Source: Paracoccus solventivorans (GTDB lineage: Bacteria > Pseudomonadota > Alphaproteobacteria > Rhodobacterales > Rhodobacteraceae). Taken from it: 64,000 nucleotides of DNA. Below the pieces are notes generated by a model. The model worked only from the letters and a program-made list of their open reading frames with translations. It did not search any database and had not been told where the DNA came from. Shown one piece after another: positions 50,811-60,427 of this stretch. The stretch is from contig NZ_FRCK01000003.1 in NCBI RefSeq assembly GCF_900142875.1, forward strand, positions 124,001 to 188,000, read 5' to 3'. The position numbers were made by a program, and so were the translations under genes. The first letter of the stretch is position 1. Every line of letters starts with the position of its first letter.

Positions 50811-51916
50811 CAGCCGCCCCCCTTGCCCGCCTGGGGCAGCGACACCCGCAGCACCGTCCGCCCCGGGCGGCTTTCGGCGCGGATCAGCCCGCCGTGGTCG
50901 GTCACGATCTTGCCGGCCAGCGCCAGCCCCAGCCCGGTGCCGTTCTCGCGCCCCGAGACGAAGGGCTCGAACACCTGGTCGGCGATGCGGCGCGGGATGC
51001 CGGGGCCGTCGTCCTCGATTTCAAGCTGGATGGGCAGGGGGGCGCCGTCCGGGTTGCGCAGCGCGCCGTCCCAGGCGGTGCGCAGGCGGATCGTGCCGGG
51101 AACCGCGCCGGGGGCGCCGGAGATCGCCTGCACGGCGTTCTGCAGCAGGTTCAGCGCCACCTGCATGATCCGGTCGGGATCGGCCAGCGCCGGGGGCAGC
51201 GAGGGGTCGTAGTCGGTCACGATCCGCAGCCCCGCGCCCGCGTCCGCCAGCAGGATGCTGCGCCGGGCGCGTTCCAGGATGTCGTGGATGTTCACCGCCT
51301 GCAGCCGCGGGGGCGAGGTGTCGCCGAAACGCTCGACCTCGTCCAGCAGCGCCACGATGCGGCGGCTTTCGGCGACGATCAGATCGGCCAGCTCGCGGTC
51401 CTCGGGGGACAGGTCGGTGGCCAGCAGCTGCGCGGCGCCGCGGATGCCGGCCAGCGGGTTGCGGATCTCATGCGCCAGCATCTCGGCCATGCCGATGGCG
51501 CTGCGCGCGGCGCGCCGCGGCATGGCGGCGTCGCCCGTCGCCGCGGGCAGGATCGCGGCGACCACGCCGCCGCCCGGCAGCGCGCACAGATGCACCGCCG
51601 CCTGCCGCGTGGTCCAGCGGTCGGCGCGGTCGCTGGTCTGGAACTGCACGGCGGCGTGCAGCACCGGCTCATCGGTGGCCGCTGCCTGCGCGACCAGCGC
51701 CCCCAGGCCGGGATCGGTGCGCAGCCGCGCGATCAGGGCGCGGTCCTCGGGCGCCCGCCCCCGCACCCCGGTCGAGGACAGGTTGAGCCATTCCTCGGCC
51801 GCCTCGTTGAGGCTGGCCCAGCGGCCCTCGGCGTCGAAACAGGCGACCGGCAGCGGCAGCGATTCCAGCGCCAGCGCGGGATCGGGGACAGGCGCGGCGG
51901 CAAGGGGCGCGCTCAT
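50810..51916 (-). CDS. ntrB: Nitrogen regulation sensor kinase NtrB
   Basis: 368 residues from the ATG at 51916, which overlaps the dusB stop (ATGA). PAS domain ~20-130 (LPVACFDAEGRWASLNEAAE), HisKA with MLAHEIRNPLAGIRGAAQLL and HATPase (NLLQNAVQAISG, IEDDGPGIPRRIADQVFEPF, GTGLGLALAGKIVTDHGG). No membrane segment. It controls NtrC phosphorylation under PII protein input. Confidence 0.95.
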   Translation of the reverse strand: MSAPLAAAPVPDPALALESLPLPVACFDAEGRWASLNEAAEEWLNLSSTGVRGRAPEDRALIARLRTDPGLGALVAQAAATDEPVLHAAVQFQTSDRADRWTTRQAAVHLCALPGGGVVAAILPAATGDAAMPRRAARSAIGMAEMLAHEIRNPLAGIRGAAQLLATDLSPEDRELADLIVAESRRIVALLDEVERFGDTSPPRLQAVNIHDILERARRSILLADAGAGLRIVTDYDPSLPPALADPDRIMQVALNLLQNAVQAISGAPGAVPGTIRLRTAWDGALRNPDGAPLPIQLEIEDDGPGIPRRIADQVFEPFVSGRENGTGLGLALAGKIVTDHGGLIRAESRPGRTVLRVSLPQAGKGGG

Positions 51917-52929
51917 GCGGCGCGGGCCTCGGCCCCGCAAAAGACGGCGCGGATCGCGGCGCGTGCGGCCTCGGGCGAGGCTGCCGCCATTAGCGCGGCG
52001 CGGGCCTGCGTCGCGTCATCAAGGTCAGCCGCGGCCAGGTACCAGCCCAGATGCTTGCGCGCGACCCGCAGGCCAAGGTCGCGGCCGTAATGGGACAGGA
52101 TGTCGGCGTGGTGGTCGGCGACCGCATCCGCCAACGCGGCGCCGCGCGGGATCACCGGCGCGGGCGCGCCGTGGTTCGCCGCCGCGATCTCGGCCAGCCG
52201 CCAGGGCGCGCCTTGCGCGCCGCGCCCCACCATCACCGCATCGGCCCCCGACAGCGCCCGGGCAGTGCGGGCCGAGGCCGCATCCACCACGTCGCCGTTG
52301 GCGACCAGCGGCAGGTCGGGCACCGCCGCGCGCACCGCGCTTATCGCGGCCCAATCGGCGCTGCCGGTGTAGAACTGCGCCCGCGTCCGCCCGTGAACGG
52401 CGATCATCCGCACGCCCGCATCGCGGGCGCGGCGGGCCAGATCGGCCGCGTTCAGGCAGCCCGCGTCCCAGCCCAGCCGCATCTTCAGCGTCACCGGCAG
52501 CGGTGCGACCGCTGCCACCACCGCCTCGATCAGCGACAGCGCCCGGTCGGGTTCGCGCATCAAGGCGGCGCCCGACAGCCCGCCGGTGACCTTGCGCGCC
52601 GGGCAGCCCATGTTGATGTCGATGATCCCCGCGCCCATCCCGGCCACGATCCGCGCGGTTTCTGCCAGCGGTCCCGGCTCGCGCCCGGCGATCTGGACGC
52701 TGACCGGCACGCCGTTTTCCTCGATCATCGCTTTCGCCCGCACCGCCGCGCGGGTCGAGGGGCGCGGCGTCACCATCTCGGTCGAGGCGACCATCTCGCT
52801 GACCACCAGCCCGGCGCCGTGGCGGGCGACGGCGCGGCGGAACGGCAGGTCGGTGATCCCGGCCATCGGGGCCAGGAACACCGGCGGGCCCAGCCGGGCG
52901 TCGCCTAGGCAAAGCGGTTCTTCGGTCAT
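51913..52929 (-). CDS. dusB: tRNA-dihydrouridine synthase (NifR3/DusB type)
   Basis: 338 residues from the ATG at 52929. [40 protein letters not shown] (with the catalytic Cys), HGRTRAQFYTG and DAVMVGRGAQGAPW are standard DUS motifs around the FMN barrel. In Rhodobacteraceae this gene (nifR3) heads the ntrBC operon, as here. It reduces uridines in the tRNA D loop. Confidence 0.94.
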   Translation of the reverse strand: MTEEPLCLGDARLGPPVFLAPMAGITDLPFRRAVARHGAGLVVSEMVASTEMVTPRPSTRAAVRAKAMIEENGVPVSVQIAGREPGPLAETARIVAGMGAGIIDINMGCPARKVTGGLSGAALMREPDRALSLIEAVVAAVAPLPVTLKMRLGWDAGCLNAADLARRARDAGVRMIAVHGRTRAQFYTGSADWAAISAVRAAVPDLPLVANGDVVDAASARTARALSGADAVMVGRGAQGAPWRLAEIAAANHGAPAPVIPRGAALADAVADHHADILSHYGRDLGLRVARKHLGWYLAAADLDDATQARAALMAAASPEAARAAIRAVFCGAEARAA

Positions 52930-53026
52930 GCGCAGCGGGGGCCCTGTGCGGGAATCGCCGCACAATGCCCGATTTCCGGGCCATCCGCAAATCCCGCCGT
53001 CCCCCCTGCAACGATCGCCGCAGGGA

Positions 53027-54655
53027 TCAGCGCCGCCACGCCCCCGGGGTCAGCAGCGCCAGGATCGCCAGCATCTCGAGCCGCCCGGCCACCATCGCCG
53101 CCGCCAGCACCGCCTTGGTGGCCGGCGCCAGCCCGGCCCAGCCCTGCCAGGGCGATCCGGCAATGCCGACGCTGCCCTCGTAGACCGGGATCAGGGGGAT
53201 CGCCTCGGCCAGCGGGCCGGTGTTGGTCAGCGCCGCGACGCTGAGGATGGTGGCGGTTTCCAGCGTGACCGCGCGCAGCGACACCAGCGCGATCGTGGCC
53301 ATGATCGACATGGCAAACACCATGAAGAAGATGAACGCGAGATAGGCCCCCGGCCCGCGCAGCCGCCGGATCACCGGCCCGCCGCCGGCGACCGAGGCGG
53401 GGTGCACGATCTTGTCCAGTTCGCGCCGCGCGTGCAGCGCCAGGGCAAAGACCCGCAGCAGCTTGACGCCGCCGGCGGTGGTGGCGACGCCGCCGCCCAT
53501 GATTGCCAGCCCCGCCAGCATCAGCCCCGGCGCGGTCAGCCCGGCCCAGGCGCGCGCGCCTTCCCACTGGATCGAGGTCCAGCCGGTGGTGGTCAGGAAT
53601 GACAGCGCGGTGAACAGGCTGCCCCAGGCCGCCCCCGCCGCCCGCGCCAGCCCGCCACCGACGTCGGGGGCCGCAGGCTCGGGCGCCAGCACCGGCTGGA
53701 ACTCGGCCAGGAAGGCGCCCAGGAACGGCCGCAGCACCAGCGTCAGCGTGACCAGCGCCACCAGCCCGGCCGCCACCCGCAGCTCGGGGTCGTGGCGCAG
53801 CCGGGGGGTGGTGCGCAGCTCGTCGCCCCCCGGCCAGGCGCGGCGGCTGAGCGCGGCCAGCAGGAACAGCGCCACCAGCGCCTCGGCCGCGATGCCGCCG
53901 GTGCTGCCGACCGGGCGCGCATCCATCCCGATGCCGCTGGTCGACAGCGTGCCCATCGCCCGCAGCAGCGCCCCCAGCGCGCCCTGGCCGGTGACGACCA
54001 GCCCGGCCCACAGCGCCACCGTCAGCCCGGCATAGACCGGCGCGATCGCCATCCCCCAGCGGATCAGCCGTCGCGCCGGATCCTTCATATGCTCATCACG
54101 ACCGGGGCGCATTTCAGCGCTCGCGGCGCCGCCGATGCGGTCGAAACGCTCGTCGGTGCCGGTCGAGCGGTCCATGATCTCGAAGCCGCCGACCCGCATC
54201 GGCGCCATCAGCGCGATGGCGGCGGTCAGGATGAACAGCCCGCCCAGCCAGCCCAGGATGCCGCGCCACAGATGCAGGGTCGGGGCCACCAGCTCGGCCG
54301 CGTAAAGCGAGGCGCCGGTGGTGGTCAGGCAGGACAGCATTTCCCACCAAGCGTTGAAGAGCCCGGTGTCCGGCATGGCGGCGGCAAATGGGATCGCGGC
54401 CGGTAACGGCAGCAGTGCGAACACCCCCAGCAGCGTCACCAGCACACCGCGCGACAGCGGCGCCTCGGGGGCGGCGGCGGTGGCGATGCCCAGCATCAGC
54501 CACAGCACCAGCAGCCCCGCGCCCGATCCGGCAAAGATCAGCGCCAGCCGGCGCTCGCCCACCGCCTCGGCATGGGCGGCGGGGATCAGCATGGCCAGCG
54601 CCAGCACCAGCCCCGCGATCACCAGCACCGGCAGGCGTCCCAGCAGCCGGTCCAT
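53027..54655 (-). CDS. trkH: TrkH-family potassium transporter membrane subunit
   Basis: 542 residues. Many hydrophobic helices and four P-loop-like filter regions: CLTTTGASLYAAE, GTLSTSGIGMDA, SFLTTTGWTSIQWEG and ALTNTGPLAEAIPLI. These are the Thr-Gly selectivity motifs of the SKT family. The start overlaps the trkA stop. It moves K+ inward under TrkA control. Confidence 0.93.
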   Translation of the reverse strand: MDRLLGRLPVLVIAGLVLALAMLIPAAHAEAVGERRLALIFAGSGAGLLVLWLMLGIATAAAPEAPLSRGVLVTLLGVFALLPLPAAIPFAAAMPDTGLFNAWWEMLSCLTTTGASLYAAELVAPTLHLWRGILGWLGGLFILTAAIALMAPMRVGGFEIMDRSTGTDERFDRIGGAASAEMRPGRDEHMKDPARRLIRWGMAIAPVYAGLTVALWAGLVVTGQGALGALLRAMGTLSTSGIGMDARPVGSTGGIAAEALVALFLLAALSRRAWPGGDELRTTPRLRHDPELRVAAGLVALVTLTLVLRPFLGAFLAEFQPVLAPEPAAPDVGGGLARAAGAAWGSLFTALSFLTTTGWTSIQWEGARAWAGLTAPGLMLAGLAIMGGGVATTAGGVKLLRVFALALHARRELDKIVHPASVAGGGPVIRRLRGPGAYLAFIFFMVFAMSIMATIALVSLRAVTLETATILSVAALTNTGPLAEAIPLIPVYEGSVGIAGSPWQGWAGLAPATKAVLAAAMVAGRLEMLAILALLTPGAWRR

Positions 54656-56028
54656 CAGAACCAGTCGGCCGAGACCTGCAACAGACGCTCGACCTCCTCG
54701 ATGTCGCCGGACAGGGCGAAGATCAGCACCAGGTCGCCCTGGTCGATGCGGGTGTCGGGGCGGGGCTTGAGGATCACGCCCTGTTTCTCGACCGCGGCGA
54801 CCAGCGCGCCGCGGGGCAGCTGGATCTCGCGCACCCGCTGCCCGGCCAGCGCCGAGCCGGGCAGGACCTGCGCCTCGATCAGCTCGGCCTCGGAATCGCC
54901 CAGGGCGTAGACGTCGCGGACCCGGCCGCGGCGGATATGGCGCAGGATCGAGGACACCGTGACCGCGCGCGGGCTGATCAGCCCGTCGATCCCCAGATTC
55001 GCGGCCAGCGGCATCAGCGTGGTGTCGTTGATCAGCGCATCCACCATCCGCGCCCCGGCCTGCTTGGCGCGCACCGCGGCCAGCAGGTTGGTGCGGTCGT
55101 CGGCGGTCAGCGTCAGCACCGCATCGGCGCGGGGCACGCCCGCCTCGGCCATCAGGTCGGCGGCCATGCCGTCGCCATGCAGCACCACGGTGCGGCGCAG
55201 CGCCTCGGCCGCGGCCTCGGCCCGGTCGCGGTCGCGCTCGATCAGCTTCAGCGAGATGCCGGGCCGCGCATCCAGCGCCCGCGCCACCGCCAGCCCGATA
55301 TTGCCGCCGCCGATCAGCACCACCCGTTCCACCGGGCGCGAGGGCAGGCCGAAGATGTCCAGCGTCCGCGCCACATCCTCGACCGCGGCCACCACATAGG
55401 CGTGGTCGCCCGCATGCAGCTGGTCGTTCGGCTCGGGCGCGAAGAAGCGGCCGGCGCGGCGCAGCCCCACCACCACCGCGCGCAGCCCGAAGAAGGTCTG
55501 GTCCAGATGGCGCAGCGGCGTGTTCAGGATCGGGCAGTTCTCGGTCAGCGCCATGGCCAGCAGCCGGACCCGCCCCTCCATGAAGGTTTCGGTGTCCAGC
55601 GTGGTCGGCACGTCCAGCCGCGACAGCGCCGCCAGCGCGACCTCTTGTTCCGGGCTGATCACCACGTCGATCGGCAGGTTCTGCGCCTGGTAGAGATCGG
55701 CGTATTGCGGCAGCAGATAGGCATGGCCGCGCAGCCGGGCAAAGCGGCGCGGGACCGAGAACAGCGCATGGGCGACCTCGCAGGCGACGATGTTCACCTC
55801 GTCGCTGGCGGTGGCGGCGATCAGCAGGTCGCAATCCTCGGCCCCGGCGCTTTCCAGCACGTCGGGATGGCTGGCGTGGCCGGTGATTCCCTGCACGTCC
55901 AGCGCGTCGTTGGCCTGCTGGATCAGCCGCTCGTCGCGGTCGATCAGCACGATGTCATGTCGTTCGCGCGAAAGCTGCCGGGCGATCTGCCAGCCGACCT
56001 GTCCCGCGCCGCAGATGATGATCCGCAT
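54655..56028 (-). CDS. trkA: Trk system NAD-binding regulator TrkA
   Basis: 457 residues from the ATG at 56028. Two RCK halves, each with a Rossmann domain (RIIICGAGQVGWQIARQLSR and VVLIGGGNIGLAVARALDA) and a TrkA-C domain. TGHASHPDVLESAGAEDCDL and TADDRTNLLAAVRAKQAGA fit the family. It gates TrkH in response to nucleotides. First gene of the overlapping trkA-trkH unit. Confidence 0.94.
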   Translation of the reverse strand: MRIIICGAGQVGWQIARQLSRERHDIVLIDRDERLIQQANDALDVQGITGHASHPDVLESAGAEDCDLLIAATASDEVNIVACEVAHALFSVPRRFARLRGHAYLLPQYADLYQAQNLPIDVVISPEQEVALAALSRLDVPTTLDTETFMEGRVRLLAMALTENCPILNTPLRHLDQTFFGLRAVVVGLRRAGRFFAPEPNDQLHAGDHAYVVAAVEDVARTLDIFGLPSRPVERVVLIGGGNIGLAVARALDARPGISLKLIERDRDRAEAAAEALRRTVVLHGDGMAADLMAEAGVPRADAVLTLTADDRTNLLAAVRAKQAGARMVDALINDTTLMPLAANLGIDGLISPRAVTVSSILRHIRRGRVRDVYALGDSEAELIEAQVLPGSALAGQRVREIQLPRGALVAAVEKQGVILKPRPDTRIDQGDLVLIFALSGDIEEVERLLQVSADWF

Positions 56029-57332
56029 GAACCCGCCCCGCGGTGGAACCCGAAGTGCAAGCCATAGGACGCGCAGCGCGGCGCGGCAATGGGTGGCGCG
56101 AATGGGCGGGGGGAAGGGGAGGCCGCCGCTGCCGTGCTGAGGAGGCCGAGATCCGAGGCGGTGCCGTTCGGGTGGGCCGGCGACCCGCTGCGTGCCTGGG
56201 GGCGAAGGGGTCTGAGATGGGTCCGCCGGTGCAGGGGCGCTGCCGCGTCTCTCCTGTGCGTGCGAGCTGAGCGGTGCGCAGCGTTGACATCCAGCGCATG
56301 TCGCCGGTCTGCGTCTCCCGCGCCCGACAGCGAGTTGAACGGCGTCGGGCAGGTGCAAGTGATCGTGCGCATCTGCAACCGCCTGTCGCGCGCGCACGCG
56401 AGCTGAGCTTCGCCGCTTTCCATTCCCTAGAGATTACAAGCGGCCTCCGCTCGCGCGCGCAAGTGAGCGCGCGTGCCGACGCAGATGTGGACCGCGGATC
56501 GCGTCCAGGCCCCCACTCGCGCGCGAGCCGAGCGGCCAGCGCCTGGATCACCTCGTACGCCTCATCGACGCCCCCACTCGCGCGCGCGCGAGCCGAGCGC
56601 TGACCAGCGGCGGTTGTTTCTGGCCGAGGGGGACGCCCCCACTCGCGCGCGCGCGAGCCGAGCGCTGCGTGATAAACGCTTGGTTCGCAGCGGCGTCTTA
56701 CGCCCCCACTCGCGCGCGCGCGAGCCGAGCGGGGGGCGGGCTGGCCCTTGGGCGTGCGGTGGATGGTGCCCCCACTCGCGCGCGTGAGCCGAGTGGTCCC
56801 GCCCGTGAAGATCCAGTGCGCAGAGGCCCGCCCCCAACTCGCGCGCGCGAGCCGGGCGGGGTTCCCATCACCCGCGCCGCCGCTGGTGTTTGCCGCCCCC
56901 TCGCGCTCGCACGCGAGCCGAGCGGACAGCGCCGAGAAGATGGACACTCTGACGCGGAGCAGCCACCACCGCCCGCGAACCGAGCGACCAGCAGTGCGGC
57001 GCTATGCAGGAAGATGCGCGCCGCCTCTCGCCCGCGCCGGCGAAGCGAGCGCCGACAACTACATGATTGGGGCGTCAGGCACGGCCGCCGCTCGTTCGCG
57101 CCCGCGAGCGGAGCGGACAGGGTCCTCCCATACACCGTGCAGCCAAGCCGCCGGCCGCATACACGCACCCGCGAACTGTGCGGGCGATCGACGTCATCAA
57201 GGACCCGGAGGCTGCGCCGCCGCCCGCCCGCGCCCGCGAGTTGCGCACTCCCGCCCGGCTTGAACCAAGGACCAGAGAAAGCCGCCCCCGCGCCCAGTGG
57301 CTGAGGGAAGGCTTGCGGGCCGAGACACCGTA
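56029..57332. other. 1.3-kb stretch without a credible gene, filled by a phased repeat array
   Basis: Frames exist on both strands but all run through the GC palindromes and read as Arg/Ala/Ser/Gly junk. The content is dominated by the repeat array at about 56240-57260. Flanks (56029-56240, 57260-57332) show nothing recognisable. No cas, integrase or transposase gene adjoins. Confidence 0.8.
56240..57262. CRISPR. CRISPR-like array with degenerate repeats (orphan, type unknown)
   Basis: A short GC-rich palindromic repeat recurs about sixteen times. Aligned on GAGCCGAGCG or its variants, copies start at 56264, 56332, 56400, 56460, 56525, 56590, 56655, 56722, 56786, 56849, 56915, 56977, 57042, 57106, 57173 and 57238, that is every 60-68 bases. 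Three central copies (56569-56599, 56634-56664, 56701-56731) are identical over 31 bases and contain CTCGCGCGCGCGCGAG. Copies decay toward both ends. The ~34-base segments between are unrelated to each other. The period fits CRISPR, but no cas gene is in the window and decay at both ends is unusual, so a non-CRISPR phased repeat remains possible. Confidence 0.5.
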
Positions 57333-58721
57333 TTACGGCTCGCGCAGGGCGCGACCGAGCTGGTCGGTCAGCGGCTGCAGCAGATAGGAAAGCGGGCTGC
57401 GCGAGCCGGTCTGGAAATGGACCTCGACCGGCATTCCGGGAATCAGGGCGCCCTCGTCCGGCTGGTCGGGGCCGGGGGGCGGTATCGTCACCTCGGCGCG
57501 GTAGAACTGCTGTCCGGTCGCCGGGTCCGTCACCACGTCGGCCGAGATGCGCTCGACCCTTCCCTCGATCGGCGGCTGGCGGGCGGGGGCGCCGGGCAGG
57601 CGCAGCACCGCCGGCTGGCCCGGCGCGATATGGCCGATCCGGGCCGGGGGGATCCGGGCGGCGATCACCCGCGGCCGGTCCAGCGGAACCAGCGACAGCA
57701 CCGGCTCGGCCGGCCGCAGCACCGCGCCGGGCGCGGGCGCGCGCAGCTGGTGCACCACGCCCGCCACCGGGGCGCGGAGCTCCAGCCGGGCGATCTGGGC
57801 GGCCAGGGCCTGGCGGCGCTCGGCCAGTTCCAGTTCACGCGGGGCCAGCTGGCGCAGCTCGGCCTCGGCGGCTTCGCGGCGCTCGGCGGCGGCCTTTAGC
57901 CGCGCGATGCCGATTTCGGCCAGGCGGGTGCCGGCCTGGGCGCGCTGGGACTGCATCTCTCCGATCAGCCCGGCCAGCCGCGCCTGTTCGCGTTCCAGCG
58001 CCAGCACTCGAGCGGCCGGGGTCAGCCCGCGTTCGAGCAGGCTGCGCTGGGCGGAAAGCTCCTGCTCGATCAGCGCCTGCTGGTCGCGCAGCGCCTGCGC
58101 CTGCGCGTCGATGCCGGCGATCTGGTTGCGGACCTGCTGCGACTGCTGGTCCCATTGTCGGCCGGCCTGTTCCAGCGTGTCGCGGCGGCCGGAAAACAGC
58201 CGCGCCTGCCCCTGCATCAACGCCGCGATTTCCGGGCGCGTGGCCGCGGCCAGCGTCAGCTCGGCGGGAAAGCCGATGTCGGGGCGGTCCGCGCGTTCGG
58301 CCTCGAGCCGGCCGCGCCGGGCCAGCAGCTCGAAATACTGCGCCTCGACGATGGCAAGCTCGCTGCGGGGCAGGGTGCCGTCGAGGCGAAGCAGCAATTC
58401 GCCGGCCGCGACAATCTGGCCGTCGCGGATGGCGACGGTCTCGACCACGCCGCCGCCGGGATGCTGGAGGGTGTGGTTGTGCCGCTCGACCTCGACCTGG
58501 CCCGGGGCGATGATCGCGCCGGCGATCCGGGCGGCGACCGCCCAGCTGCCGAAGCCGCCGAGCAGCAGCACCAGCCCGATCAGCCCCAGCCACAGCGCGC
58601 CGCGGGCCGAGCGGCGGTGGGGCAGAGCAGCCGCAGGCATCCGGGCGCCGGGGCCGATCACCGCCACCGGGGCGCGGCCCAGGGCGGTTTCCGGCGGCAT
58701 GGCAGCGGAAGGAGGGATCAT
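57333..58721 (-). CDS. Type I secretion periplasmic adaptor, HlyD/PrtE family
   Basis: 462 residues. A cytoplasmic N-terminus, one membrane helix (LWLGLIGLVLLLGGFGSWAV), then APGQVEVERHNHTLQHPGGG, a split lipoyl domain, a long Arg/Gln/Glu-rich coiled coil (~150-310) and the second lipoyl half (LELRAPVAGVVHQLRAPAPG). The C-terminus ends EGALIPGMPVEVHFQTGSRS-like, the family end. The ATG overlaps the ATPase stop. It bridges the inner-membrane ABC exporter to a TolC-type channel, which is not in the window. Confidence 0.92.
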   Translation of the reverse strand: MIPPSAAMPPETALGRAPVAVIGPGARMPAAALPHRRSARGALWLGLIGLVLLLGGFGSWAVAARIAGAIIAPGQVEVERHNHTLQHPGGGVVETVAIRDGQIVAAGELLLRLDGTLPRSELAIVEAQYFELLARRGRLEAERADRPDIGFPAELTLAAATRPEIAALMQGQARLFSGRRDTLEQAGRQWDQQSQQVRNQIAGIDAQAQALRDQQALIEQELSAQRSLLERGLTPAARVLALEREQARLAGLIGEMQSQRAQAGTRLAEIGIARLKAAAERREAAEAELRQLAPRELELAERRQALAAQIARLELRAPVAGVVHQLRAPAPGAVLRPAEPVLSLVPLDRPRVIAARIPPARIGHIAPGQPAVLRLPGAPARQPPIEGRVERISADVVTDPATGQQFYRAEVTIPPPGPDQPDEGALIPGMPVEVHFQTGSRSPLSYLLQPLTDQLGRALREP

Positions 58722-60427
58722 GCCGCACCCCCGCCAGAGGCGCGGCGGGCTGTGGCGCTACGCAGTGTCCCGCCCAGAACCTCGTCGCGCGGGCCGAAGG
58801 CGGTCTGCCGTCCCGCATCCATCCGCAGCAGCAGCTCGCATTCGGCGATGGCAGCGGGGCGGTGGGCGATGATCACCACCGCGCCCGCCCGCGACTTCAC
58901 CGCGCGAATGGCGAGGTTCAGCGCTGCCGCCCCCTCGGCGTCGAGATGCGAATCCGGCTCGTCCAGGATCAGCAGCACCGGCTGTCCGTAAAGCGCGCGG
59001 GCGAGGCCGAGGCGCTGGATCTGCCCGCCCGAAAGCGGCGCCCCCGCCTGGCTCAGCGGGGTGTCATAGCCCTGCGGCAACCCCAGGATCATCCGGTGCG
59101 CCCCGGCCGCAACGGCGGCGCGCACCACCGCCGCGGGGACGGGCTGCGGCGACAGCCGCGCGATGTTTTCCGCCACGGTGCCGTCGAACAGCGTCACCCG
59201 CTGCGGCAGATAGCCGATCAGCCCGCCCAGCGTGTCGGGGTCGTACTGGTCCAGCGCCGCGCCATCCAGCCGGATCGCGCCCGCCGCCGCCGGCCAGGTG
59301 CCGATCAGCGCGCGCGCCAGCGTCGACTTGCCCGCGCCCGAAGGGCCGACCACCCCCAGCGCCTGCCCCGGCGCCAGCGAGAACCCGATGCCGCGCAGCG
59401 CGGGCAGATCCTGCCCCGGGGGGATGAGGGCAAGATTGGTTACCTCCAGCCGCGCGGCCGGGCGGGGCAGGGGGGTGCGGGGAACCGGCGGCGGGTGCCG
59501 GGACAGCAGCTGCCCCAGCCGCTCCCAGCCGTCCAGCGCCCGCTGCACCGCCGACCAGCCGGCGACCAGCTGGTCGACCGGAGCAAGCGCCCGCCCCATC
59601 AGCACCGAGCTGGCGATCATCGCGCCCGGCGTCAGTTCGTGGCGCAGCACCAGCCAGGCGCCCGCCGCCAGCAGCGCCGATTGCAGGAACAGCCGGAAGC
59701 TGCGGGAAAACACCGTGAACCCGGCGCCGCGATCCAGCGCCACCAGCGCGGCATCGGCCATGCGTTCGCGGGCGTGGCGCCAGCGCGCGAGGCTGGCCCC
59801 GCGCATTCCCAGCGCGCCGATCAGCTCGCCCTCGTCGCGGTAAAGCCCGGCGAGGCGGTCGGCGTCATGCTCGGCCGCGGCGGCGGCGCGCAGCGGCGCG
59901 CGGCTCTGCCAGCGGTTGAGCCAGCTGGCCGCCACCAGCACCAGCCCGCCCAGCGTCGCGACCCCGCCCAGCAGCGGGTGGAACAGATAGAGCCCCGCCA
60001 GGAACAGCGGCGCCCAGGGCAGGTCGAACAGTGCCAGCGCCAAGGGCGAGGCCAGCAGCTGCCGCAGCGAATCAAGATCGCGCAACCCGGCCGCGGGCGC
60101 GCCCCCTTGCGCCAGTGCCGCCTGAAAGACCCGTGGTTCAAGCCGGTCCTGCAACCGCAGCGCGATCCGCGCCATCACCCGGCTGCGCGCCAGGTCGATC
60201 ACCCCCAGCATCAGGAACAGGAAGCTCACCAGCAGGAACAGCGCCGCCAGGGTCGGGCCCGAGCGGCTAACCAGCACCCGGTCATAGACCTGCAGCATGA
60301 ACAGCGGCCCGGTCAGCGCCAGCAGGTTGACGGCCACGGAAAACACCGCGACCGCCGCCAGCAGCCCGGGGCTGCCCGCACGCGCCGCGCGCAGCTCGGC
60401 AAAACCGTCGTGCCATTCCCCGCCCAC
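58718..60427 (-). CDS. Type I secretion ABC ATPase/permease, PrtD family
   Basis: 569 residues with GTG start at 60427 (AAGGGGG at 7 bases); the frame extends upstream over the mlaA gene only as shadow. The membrane domain covers ~20-310 (AAVAVFSVAVNLLALTGPLF, LQVYDRVLVSRSGPTLAAL). The ATPase domain has Walker A GVVGPSGAGKSTLARALIG, Q loop LPQRV, signature PLSGGQIQRLGLARAL and Walker B LLILDEPDSHLD. There is no C39 peptidase domain, so the cargo likely has a C-terminal RTX-type signal. No RTX cargo gene is found in the window. Confidence 0.93.
   Translation of the reverse strand: MGGEWHDGFAELRAARAGSPGLLAAVAVFSVAVNLLALTGPLFMLQVYDRVLVSRSGPTLAALFLLVSFLFLMLGVIDLARSRVMARIALRLQDRLEPRVFQAALAQGGAPAAGLRDLDSLRQLLASPLALALFDLPWAPLFLAGLYLFHPLLGGVATLGGLVLVAASWLNRWQSRAPLRAAAAAEHDADRLAGLYRDEGELIGALGMRGASLARWRHARERMADAALVALDRGAGFTVFSRSFRLFLQSALLAAGAWLVLRHELTPGAMIASSVLMGRALAPVDQLVAGWSAVQRALDGWERLGQLLSRHPPPVPRTPLPRPAARLEVTNLALIPPGQDLPALRGIGFSLAPGQALGVVGPSGAGKSTLARALIGTWPAAAGAIRLDGAALDQYDPDTLGGLIGYLPQRVTLFDGTVAENIARLSPQPVPAAVVRAAVAAGAHRMILGLPQGYDTPLSQAGAPLSGGQIQRLGLARALYGQPVLLILDEPDSHLDAEGAAALNLAIRAVKSRAGAVVIIAHRPAAIAECELLLRMDAGRQTAFGPRDEVLGGTLRSATARRASGGGAA

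Noticed and set aside
55955..56947. Minus-strand open frame of 330 codons through the repeat array, with SRAREWG-like recurring words
   Set aside because: The recurring words come from the DNA repeat. The 65-base period is not a multiple of three, so the same repeat falls into different frames; no ribosome site or domain is seen.
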